NCBI RefSeq assembly: GCF_040882025.1
Contig: NZ_JBBECC010000202.1
Span: 1-53,582, forward strand
Direction: 5' to 3'
DNA: 53,582 bases
DNA from: Parvibaculum sp040882025
Lineage (GTDB): Bacteria; Pseudomonadota; Alphaproteobacteria; Parvibaculales; Parvibaculaceae
Each line of letters starts with the position of its first letter. Position 1 is the first letter of the stretch. The notes beneath the pieces were generated by a model that was not told where the DNA came from, ran no database searches, and saw only the letters and a program-made list of their open reading frames with translations. Shown piece by piece: positions 1 to 6,486 of the stretch. The position numbers were made by a program, and so were the translations under genes.

Positions 1-32
1 CCTGCCACGGCCCGCCCGGCCGGAGATAAATC

Positions 33-56
33 GCACTTGTCCCCGGGGATAAGTGC
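33..56. repeat. Near-perfect 24-bp palindrome
   Basis: Two 12-base arms, GCACTTGTCCCC and GGGGATAAGTGC, abut directly with one mismatch. The core resembles the stem between pstS and pstC (6364-6395). It could be a hairpin in the 5' part of a leftward transcript starting from the Pho box at 84-112, or a protein-binding site. No T-run follows on either strand, so it is not a typical terminator. Confidence 0.5.
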
Positions 57-83
57 CCCTTCGTCTCGGGGATAAATTCGTTT

Positions 84-112
84 GTGACAGTTTTATGACA
101 GTTCCGTGACAG
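84..112 (-). promoter_or_regulatory. Pho box (three direct repeats) facing out of the window
   Basis: Three TGACAG units lie at 85-90, 96-101 and 107-112 with exact 11-base spacing. Read on the minus strand, 101-84 is CTGTCATAAAACTGTCAC, which fits the well-known PhoB consensus. Pho boxes normally lie upstream of the gene they activate in this orientation, so the target is probably a leftward gene beyond position 1. This agrees with the phoB/phoR/pst cluster a few kb away. Confidence 0.8.
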
Positions 113-180
113 AGGGGGTCATAACGGGAAAATAACGCTGTCACAATCGGGTAAAAACCGCCTGATCCTCCGTACCGGGA

Positions 181-708
181 CTATCCTTTTTCGGCCTTCA
201 GATGCCGCCACACGCCCAGCACCGCCAGCCCCAGCATGATATGCACCGCGATCACCGGCGGCCAGCCAAACAGGTAGATCACATCGTTCGCCAGCCCGCC
301 CTTGAAGGGTCCGCCGCCAAACGCAAGTCCGCGCGTGCCGAACAGCGCGTTGAAGATCGGCGGGATCGTGAACAGCCACGCCGTCACCAGCGCCGACCAG
401 AAGAACCAGGTGAACTGTTTCCGCGTCAACCGCATGAACGTTCCGCCGAGACCGAGCGCTATCAGCATCAGCCCTTGCGTGATCCCTTCCATATGCGCCA
501 TGCGCCAGGCGCGTCCGTCGTCGGGAATCGAAACCGGAATGTCGATCGGCAGCGGCCACAACACGACGCGGCCGAGCAGTGCGACGAACCAGATCCAGCC
601 GATGACGATCGCCAGCACGAACAAGCCGACGCCGTTGAAGAACAGCAGCGCGCGCATCCGCGCCGCCATGTTGGTCGTGCCGGCGGATGCCGATGGCTCT
701 AGGCTCAT
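181..708 (-). CDS. Four-helix membrane protein, styrene-oxide-isomerase-like
   Basis: A 175-residue protein with four predicted membrane helices at about residues 20-46, 73-92, 99-121 and 142-166. The pattern GRAWRMAHMEG near helix 2 and TRGLAFG before helix 4 resembles the StyC-type epoxide isomerases, which rearrange an epoxide to an aldehyde inside the membrane. The size also fits. It is the last gene of a leftward operon: its ATG overlaps the stop of the PF10118 gene (ATGA at 705-708), implying translational coupling. The SDR two genes upstream could oxidise or reduce a carbonyl product. The family link comes from remembered motif similarity only; a generic four-TM protein is the alternative. 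Confidence 0.6.
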   Translation of the reverse strand: MSLEPSASAGTTNMAARMRALLFFNGVGLFVLAIVIGWIWFVALLGRVVLWPLPIDIPVSIPDDGRAWRMAHMEGITQGLMLIALGLGGTFMRLTRKQFTWFFWSALVTAWLFTIPPIFNALFGTRGLAFGGGPFKGGLANDVIYLFGWPPVIAVHIMLGLAVLGVWRHLKAEKG

Positions 709-1607
709 TTTGTTTCTCCAGTGGAAAGGGCAACGGGTTCCGGCGCGTCGAGGCGGCGCGTGTCGAGCCGTCCGGCGCCGTCATTATCGGCCTTGAAGAG
801 GCGCGCCCAGGAAAGCGCCCAGGCGGGATCCTTCACCTGGCGCGGATTGTAGAACGGCACCAGGATGCGCAGCATCTTCGGTGTCAGTCGCGCGAAAATC
901 CGTAGAAGGAGCAGTGCCAGCGCGACGCGCGAGCGCCGGTCGTGCCACAGCCCGTCTTCCTTCAGCAGCGCCTGATAGCCGCCGCGCGTGCGCCACATGA
1001 TGTGTATTGTCGCATAGAGAAGCCCATGGACGCGGCGGAAATAATTGCCGGCCAGATGGTCGAACACATCGTAAGCGACATTCTTGTGCTCGATCTCCTC
1101 GACGAAATGCCACAATATCAGCGAAGCGACGCCGCTCTCGCTGCCGCCGAAAAGGAATTTCCGGTCCTCGATCAGCATCCGCCCGAGCGCCAGCGCCATC
1201 GATTCGAAGCCCTCCGCATAGGCCAGGTTGAACGCCAGCGAGCGCGTCTCGCCGAGCTTGCGGTAATCGGACGCAAGCGCCGCTTCAATCTTTTCGATCG
1301 AGCTGTAGCCGCGTGCCTTCAATTCATTGTTGAATTTGCGATGCTGTTGGAAATGCATCGCCTCCTGCGCCACATAATCGTCGAGCGCGGCAAGCAATGC
1401 TTCGTCGCGGATTTGCGGTCGCGCTTCGCGCATCGTCTTGATCAGATAGGGTTCGAGATAGGGCATCGCCAGCGACGCCGCATTGACGATCTGCGAGAAT
1501 TCGGGCCGGCCTTTGTTCCAGTGGCCGCTCATCGCCGGCGGATAGGCAAAGCCCATGCGCCGCACCGTCATGCGCGCCGCGCCGTCGCTTGCTGTCGTCT
1601 CGCTCAT
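705..1607 (-). CDS. PF10118-type predicted metal-dependent hydrolase
   Basis: A 300-residue soluble protein of the predicted metal-dependent hydrolase family. It has diiron-like helical motifs: QEAMHFQQH around residues 81-89, an EGFES segment near 132-136, and WHFVEEIEHK at 166-175. The spacing of E, H and EExEH looks like a ferritin-type four-helix metal site, although the family is annotated as a hydrolase. The true reaction is unknown. It is the middle gene of a leftward operon, 28 bases after the SDR and overlapping the membrane protein. A paralogue lies at 50659-51507. Confidence 0.85.
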   Translation of the reverse strand: MSETTASDGAARMTVRRMGFAYPPAMSGHWNKGRPEFSQIVNAASLAMPYLEPYLIKTMREARPQIRDEALLAALDDYVAQEAMHFQQHRKFNNELKARGYSSIEKIEAALASDYRKLGETRSLAFNLAYAEGFESMALALGRMLIEDRKFLFGGSESGVASLILWHFVEEIEHKNVAYDVFDHLAGNYFRRVHGLLYATIHIMWRTRGGYQALLKEDGLWHDRRSRVALALLLLRIFARLTPKMLRILVPFYNPRQVKDPAWALSWARLFKADNDGAGRLDTRRLDAPEPVALSTGETK

Positions 1608-1635
1608 CGATGCCTCCCCCCTCGTCAGTGCTTGG

Positions 1636-2475
1636 CTAATTCGTCTCCGCCTGTCCGGTCAGCGGGCTGCCCGCGCGGCGGAACATGATCCGCCCGTAGG
1701 AAACCGGCATCAGCCGTTGCAGCCAATCGACAATTTTAGCATCGAACCCGATCAGGATGCGCGGTTTGTTGCGCGCGATCCCCTTGGCGATCACTTCGCC
1801 CGCGCGTTCCGGCGTCGTCCGCGCAAGTCTGTCGAAGCCCGATGCGGCGTCCTCGCGCACCGTTGCCTGCGTGCTCTGCAGAAAACGGGCATTACGGACG
1901 ATATTCGTTTTGATCCCGCCCGGATGCACGCAGGACACGTTTATCTCTGTGCCTTTCATCTCGTGCCGCAGCGCTTCGGTGAAGCCGCGAATGGCGAACT
2001 TCGCCGAGTTGTAGGCGGCTTGCGTCGGCACCGAAATCAATCCGAAAATGCTCGACACATTGACGATGTGGCCGCCGCCCTTCGCCTGCAGTTGCGGCAG
2101 GAAGGCTTTCGTTCCGTAGACCATCCCCCAGAAGTCGATATTCATCACCCATTCGAAATCGTCATAGGAGAGTTCGTCGACGCGCGCGATCTGCGCGACG
2201 CCGGCATTGTTGACGACGATATCGGCGCCGCCATGCGCCGCCTCGATCTCGTGTGCGAAGGCGTAAACCGCGTCGCGGTCGGCGACGTCGACGAGATAGG
2301 TCGTGACCTTCGCCCCCAGCGCCTCGATCCGCGCCGCGGTCTCGGCAAGTCCCGCCCGGTCGAGATCGGTGATCGCCAGCCGCGCGCCGCGTTTCGCCAG
2401 CGCCAGCGCCGTCCCCCGTCCAATGCCGCTCGCCGCGCCCGTCACCACCGCCAGTTTGCCGCTGATCTCCGTCAT
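1636..2475 (-). CDS. SDR family NAD(P)-dependent oxidoreductase
   Basis: A 279-residue classical short-chain dehydrogenase. It shows the cofactor motif TGAASGIG at residues 12-19, NNAG at 89-92, catalytic Ser near 141 and Y155-x3-K159. Asp37/Asp39 after the second strand (ITDLDR) suggests a preference for NAD. The C-terminal tail after residue 240 is basic and hydrophobic, as in many membrane-associated SDRs acting on lipids or steroids. It is the first gene of a leftward operon with the PF10118 and isomerase-like genes and is divergent from an acyl-CoA dehydrogenase. The substrate is not readable from sequence. Confidence 0.9.
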   Translation of the reverse strand: MTEISGKLAVVTGAASGIGRGTALALAKRGARLAITDLDRAGLAETAARIEALGAKVTTYLVDVADRDAVYAFAHEIEAAHGGADIVVNNAGVAQIARVDELSYDDFEWVMNIDFWGMVYGTKAFLPQLQAKGGGHIVNVSSIFGLISVPTQAAYNSAKFAIRGFTEALRHEMKGTEINVSCVHPGGIKTNIVRNARFLQSTQATVREDAASGFDRLARTTPERAGEVIAKGIARNKPRILIGFDAKIVDWLQRLMPVSYGRIMFRRAGSPLTGQAETN

Positions 2476-2510
2476 CTGTCTGCCGTCCTTATCGCAATAA
2501 CTGAAAAGCC

Positions 2511-2536
2511 GAATTGGCCTTAAACTATGGCAATTC
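2511..2536. promoter_or_regulatory. Dyad GAATTG-N14-CAATTC in the divergent promoter region
   Basis: Perfect 6-base inverted arms at 2511-2516 and 2531-2536 lie between the divergent SDR and acyl-CoA dehydrogenase genes. The position fits an operator controlling both directions. Short arms mean it could be chance. A promoter for the rightward gene may be TTGGAC (from about 2579) with TTATGC 18 bases later. Confidence 0.3.
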
Positions 2537-2645
2537 AGAAAAATGTCACGGCTTTCGACGGCCCTTTCCGCATCGCGTTGGACCTCGCCCGCCCGGCCCC
2601 CTTATGCTGGCGCAAACGCAATCGAAAAGAGGGAGGGAACTTCAA

Positions 2646-3863
2646 ATGCAGGTACAGCCCATTTCCGGTCTCGACGACGGCATCAACGAGATCAGGCTTC
2701 GCACCGCCAAAATCGTCACCGCCGACATCATCCCGGCCGAGCCCGTTCTCTACAAGGGCGGCGAGGAAGCCGAAGCCGTCCGCACGAGGATCAAGACGAA
2801 GGTCAAGGAGGAAGGCCTCTGGGCGCCGCACCTGCCGGAAGATTATGGCGGCATGGGCATCGGCTTTCTGAAGCACGCCTATATGAACGAGATCATGGCC
2901 TGGTCGCCTTTCTCGGCGCGGCTCTTCGGCGTCGTCGCGCCGAATTCCGGCAACCAGAAAATCCTGCTGAAATACGGCACGCCCGAACAGAAGAAGAAGT
3001 GGCTGGAGCCGCTCATTGCCGGCGACATCGAAAGCTGTTTCTCGATGACGGAACCCGATCAGCCGGGCTCCGATCCTTACGCGATCCAGACCCGCGCCGT
3101 GAAGGACGGCGATCACTGGGTCATCAACGGCCACAAATGGTTCACCTCCAACGGCCGCCGCGCCGACATCGCCATCGTCATGTGCCGCACCGAAGAGAAG
3201 GACGGCAAGGGCGGTGTGAAAGACAAGATGACCCAGATCATCGTGCCGATGAAGACGCCGGGCGTGAACATCATCCGCTCCGTTCCCGTCTGGGGCCACA
3301 CCGGCGGCGATCATTGCGAAATCAAATACGAGAATGTGCGCGTGCCGGTCGACAACCAGTTGGGCCGCACCGGCACCGGCCATCAGGCGGCGCAGGACCG
3401 TCTCGGTGAGGGCCGCGTCTTCCACTGTATGAATTCGATCGGCCAGATGTGGCGCGCCTTCGACCTGATGTGCAAACGCGCCATCAGCCGCAACGTGCAT
3501 GGCGGCAAGCTCGAAACGAAACAGTTCATCCAGGGCTTCATCGCCGACAGCTACATGGACATTCAGGCCGCCCGCCTGATGACCATTCACTGCGCCCACC
3601 GCATGGAGGAAGGCGCGAGCGCCCGCGTCGACATTTCGGCGATCAAGGTTTTCGTGCCCGCCGCCTTCGAGCGCGTCGTCGACCGCGCGATCCAGGTTCA
3701 CGGCGCGCTCGGCGTTTCCGGCGATACGCCGCTTGCCGGCATGTATCAGGGCGCCCGCACGCTGCGTCTCGCCGACGGGCCGGACGAGGTTCATCGTATT
3801 GTCATCGCGAAAAGTGTCCTCAAGTGCTACCACGAAGGCATGAGTTGGGATTTCGGAGCCTGA
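2646..3863 (+). CDS. Acyl-CoA dehydrogenase
   Basis: A 405-residue flavoprotein of the acyl-CoA dehydrogenase family, which oxidises the alpha-beta bond of acyl-CoA thioesters and passes electrons to ETF. The signature FSMTEPDQPGSDP lies at about 132-144, WVINGHKWFTSN at about 158-169, and the C-terminal FAD segment QVHGALGVSGDTPL near the end. The open frame extends upstream to 2514, but the ATG at 2646 is preceded by GAGGGAGGGAAC and gives a normal N-terminus. It is divergent from the SDR operon. phoR starts 9 bases after its stop, perhaps by chance. Confidence 0.9.
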   Translation: MQVQPISGLDDGINEIRLRTAKIVTADIIPAEPVLYKGGEEAEAVRTRIKTKVKEEGLWAPHLPEDYGGMGIGFLKHAYMNEIMAWSPFSARLFGVVAPNSGNQKILLKYGTPEQKKKWLEPLIAGDIESCFSMTEPDQPGSDPYAIQTRAVKDGDHWVINGHKWFTSNGRRADIAIVMCRTEEKDGKGGVKDKMTQIIVPMKTPGVNIIRSVPVWGHTGGDHCEIKYENVRVPVDNQLGRTGTGHQAAQDRLGEGRVFHCMNSIGQMWRAFDLMCKRAISRNVHGGKLETKQFIQGFIADSYMDIQAARLMTIHCAHRMEEGASARVDISAIKVFVPAAFERVVDRAIQVHGALGVSGDTPLAGMYQGARTLRLADGPDEVHRIVIAKSVLKCYHEGMSWDFGA

Positions 3864-3872
3864 AGAAAACGA

Positions 3873-5180
3873 ATGGCGGCGGCGGAAGACGGATCGGGAT
3901 GGCGACGGGGCAGGATGTGGTTGCGTGACTTCTGGGCGCGCTGGACCGGCACACGCACCTTTGTCGTGACGGCTGCCGTCATCTTCCTCACGCTGACGCT
4001 GACCGGCGCCCTTCACGTCACGGCCGCTTTCGTTTCCTTTCTGCTGCTCGCGGGCGTCGCGGTCGCCCGCGCCATCGCCATGGGCGAAACGGCACCGATC
4101 CGCATCCAGTCGCGCGCGGATGACGGCGCGCCGTCAGCCTTCGAAGCGGGTCCCGCGCTTGCCATTCTGCATCGCCTGCCCGATCCGCTTTTCGTGCTCG
4201 ACGGCACGGGCCGCGTCACCTTCGGCAACCGCGCGGCCGAGCCGCTCATCGGCGCCGCGGCCGCCGGCAAACATGTGGCGACTGTGTTGCGCGTCGCGCC
4301 GCTCATCGCGACGATCGAAAGCGTGATCGCCGACGGCGTTGCGCGCTCGGTCGAATATGCGATGCCGGTTCCCATCGAGCGGCATTTCAGCGCCTTCGTC
4401 GTGCCCATCGCAGCCGCCGGCGCCGGCGAGCCGTCGCTCTATCTCGTTCTGCTGCACGATCTGACGGACGCCAAACGGGTCGAGGCGATGCGGGTTGATT
4501 TCGTCGCCTTCGCCAGCCATGAGTTGAAAACGCCGCTCGCCTCGCTTTCCGGTTTCATCGATACCCTGCGCGGTCACGCGAAGGACGATCCGGAGGCGCG
4601 CGAAAAGTTTCTGGAAATCATGGCCGACCAGGCCGGCCGCATGCGCCGCCTGATCGAGGATTTGCTCTCGCTCTCGCGCATCGAGTTGCGCGAACACATG
4701 CGGCCCTCCGACGCGGTCGATCTTCTGGGCGTCGTCAGCGATGTGACCGACGGGCTCACGCCGGCGGCGGAGCAATATGGCGTCGAGCTTGCCGTCACCG
4801 CGCCGGCCGGCCTGCCGCGCGTGCGCGGCGATCGCGAGGAGCTCGCCCAGGTCGTCCAGAACCTCGCCGACAACGCCCTGCGCTACGGCCGCGCGGGCAA
4901 GCGCGTCGAGATTTCGCTCGCGCCGGACGAGAAGCTCGGCCGCCCCATGGTGCGGCTTTCGGTGCGCGATTTCGGCCCCGGAATCGCAAAGGAACACCTG
5001 CCGCGCCTCACCGAACGCTTCTATCGGGTCGACGCCGCCGCCTCGCGCGCGAGGGGTGGAACGGGATTGGGACTGGCGATCGTGAAACACATCGTCAATC
5101 GTCATCAGGGGACTCTGCAGGTCGAAAGTGAAATCGGACAAGGTTCTGTTTTTACAGTCCTTTTTCCAGTTGCCGTCTGA
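3873..5180 (+). CDS. phoR: Phosphate regulon sensor histidine kinase PhoR
   Basis: A 435-residue membrane kinase. Two hydrophobic helices at about 28-45 and 48-68 are followed by a PAS domain (LPDPLFVLDGTGRVTFGNR, 102-120), a HisKA box with phospho-accepting His216 in FASHELKTPLASL, and a HATPase_c domain with LADNALRYG, DFGPGIA and GGTGLGLAI. PhoR phosphorylates PhoB when phosphate is scarce and is held off by the Pst-PhoU complex. Its place ahead of pstSCAB-phoU-phoB makes the assignment secure. The start is uncertain: an in-frame ATG at 3915 would remove 14 residues and leave both helices intact. Confidence 0.93.
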   Translation: MAAAEDGSGWRRGRMWLRDFWARWTGTRTFVVTAAVIFLTLTLTGALHVTAAFVSFLLLAGVAVARAIAMGETAPIRIQSRADDGAPSAFEAGPALAILHRLPDPLFVLDGTGRVTFGNRAAEPLIGAAAAGKHVATVLRVAPLIATIESVIADGVARSVEYAMPVPIERHFSAFVVPIAAAGAGEPSLYLVLLHDLTDAKRVEAMRVDFVAFASHELKTPLASLSGFIDTLRGHAKDDPEAREKFLEIMADQAGRMRRLIEDLLSLSRIELREHMRPSDAVDLLGVVSDVTDGLTPAAEQYGVELAVTAPAGLPRVRGDREELAQVVQNLADNALRYGRAGKRVEISLAPDEKLGRPMVRLSVRDFGPGIAKEHLPRLTERFYRVDAAASRARGGTGLGLAIVKHIVNRHQGTLQVESEIGQGSVFTVLFPVAV

Positions 5181-5204
5181 AGCGGGCAGGCCGAAAGCGC
5201 CCGA

Positions 5205-5243
5205 CTGTCACAAAACTGTCATGTAACTGTCGTAAAGCTTTCG
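5205..5243 (+). promoter_or_regulatory. Four-unit Pho box upstream of pstS
   Basis: CTGTCA at 5205-5210, CTGTCA at 5216-5221, CTGTCG at 5227-5232 and the weaker CTTTCG at 5238-5243 repeat with exact 11-base spacing and A/T-rich spacers. This is the tandem direct-repeat layout bound by phosphorylated PhoB dimers. It lies 25 bases after phoR and about 130 bases before the pstS start, so pstSCAB-phoU-phoB is expected to rise on phosphate starvation. Confidence 0.9.
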
Positions 5244-5370
5244 TGACACTCCGCTAGCGTCCGCCGGCCTGAAGGTTAAGCCACTTCAAAAAACCGGAAC
5301 GGCTTGGGCGCGCCAGGGGGGCTTCAGTGGCTGCTTGGCGCCCGGCATTCACAAGACTGGAGAATTTACC

Positions 5371-6351
5371 GTGAAACTCATCACCATCAAGAAGGCGGCT
5401 GCTGCTACGGTCGCGGCATCGTTGATGCTCGGCACCGCCGCGCACAGCGCAGGCATCGATCCGGCATTGGGTGACTACAAGCCGGTGTCCGGCGTTTCGG
5501 GCACCCTGAAATCGATCGGTTCGGACACGCTCAACAACCTGATGACGCTGTGGGCCGAGGGCTACAACGCCATGTACCCGAACGTGAAGATCGAGATCGA
5601 AGGCAAGGGTTCGAGCACCGCGCCACCCGCGCTGATCGCCGGCACCTCGCAGTTCGGCCCGATGTCGCGTCCGATGAAGTCGGCCGAGATCGAGGAGTTC
5701 GAGAAGAAGTACGGCTACAAGCCGCTCGCCATTCGCGGCGCGCTCGATTCGCTCGCCGTCTACGTCCACAAGGACAACCCGATCGAATGCCTGTCGATGC
5801 AGCAGGTCGACGCGATCTTCTCGAAGACGCGCAATGGCGGCCACGACAAGAACATCGTCACCTGGGGCGATGTCGGCATGACCGGCGAATGGGCCTCGCG
5901 CCCGATCTCGCTCTACGGCCGCAACTCGGCGTCCGGCACCTATGGCTACTTCAAGGAAGTCGCGCTCTTCAACGGCGACTACAAGGATGAAGTGAAAGAG
6001 CAGCCGGGTTCCTCGACGGTCGTTCAGGGCGTGGCCTCCGACCTGCCCGGCATCGGCTATTCGGGCGTCGGCTACAAGACCGCCGACGTGCGCTCGGTGC
6101 CGCTGAAGGCGACCGCCGATGGCACCTGCTATGACGCGACCGCCGACAATGCGGCCTCGGGCGACTACCCGATCGCGCGCTTCCTCTACATCTACGTCAA
6201 CAAGAACCCGAACCAGGCGCTTGAGCCGCTGCGCGGCGAGTTCATCCGCTTCGTATACTCCAAGCAGGGCCAGGAAGCGGTCGTGAAGGACGGCTACTTC
6301 CCGCTGACCAAGTTCGTGGCCGACGAAGACCTCAAGGCTTTCGGCCTCTGA
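5371..6351 (+). CDS. pstS: Phosphate ABC transporter substrate-binding protein PstS
   Basis: A 326-residue periplasmic binding protein with a cleavable signal peptide (basic MKLITIKK, hydrophobic core, cut near AHSA-G at about residue 27). The phosphate-contacting motifs are visible: GSDTLNN, GKGSSTAPP with SQFGPMSRPM, and GRNSASGTYGYF. The GTG at 5371 was chosen because GGAG lies 8 bases upstream and it gives a clean signal peptide; an in-frame TTG at 5335 would bury it. It delivers phosphate to PstC/PstA. A four-unit Pho box precedes it and a strong stem-loop follows it. Confidence 0.95.
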   Translation: MKLITIKKAAAATVAASLMLGTAAHSAGIDPALGDYKPVSGVSGTLKSIGSDTLNNLMTLWAEGYNAMYPNVKIEIEGKGSSTAPPALIAGTSQFGPMSRPMKSAEIEEFEKKYGYKPLAIRGALDSLAVYVHKDNPIECLSMQQVDAIFSKTRNGGHDKNIVTWGDVGMTGEWASRPISLYGRNSASGTYGYFKEVALFNGDYKDEVKEQPGSSTVVQGVASDLPGIGYSGVGYKTADVRSVPLKATADGTCYDATADNAASGDYPIARFLYIYVNKNPNQALEPLRGEFIRFVYSKQGQEAVVKDGYFPLTKFVADEDLKAFGL

Positions 6352-6363
6352 GCGACAATACCG

Positions 6364-6395
6364 GCACCGGGGACAAGGCAACTTATCCCCGGTGC
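6364..6395 (+). promoter_or_regulatory. Stem-loop between pstS and pstC
   Basis: GCACCGGGGACAAG (6364-6377) and CTTATCCCCGGTGC (6382-6395) form 14-base arms with one mismatch around a GCAA tetraloop position. It starts 12 bases after the pstS stop and has no U-run. It probably blocks 3' exonucleases or causes partial termination, which would leave more PstS than permease, as is usual for binding-protein operons. Confidence 0.8.
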
Positions 6396-6486
6396 TCCCG
6401 TCCCATGCGATACTTGCGGGTGTCTCGGCGTCGCTTGAAATGACGGACAGCGGGCACACAACTTCCAGTTCAGGGGCTGAGCGACA

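Noticed and set aside
2535..4016. Long 493-residue minus-strand frame over the acyl-CoA dehydrogenase
   Set aside because: It is antisense to a complete, motif-bearing gene. High-GC DNA commonly leaves such frames open.
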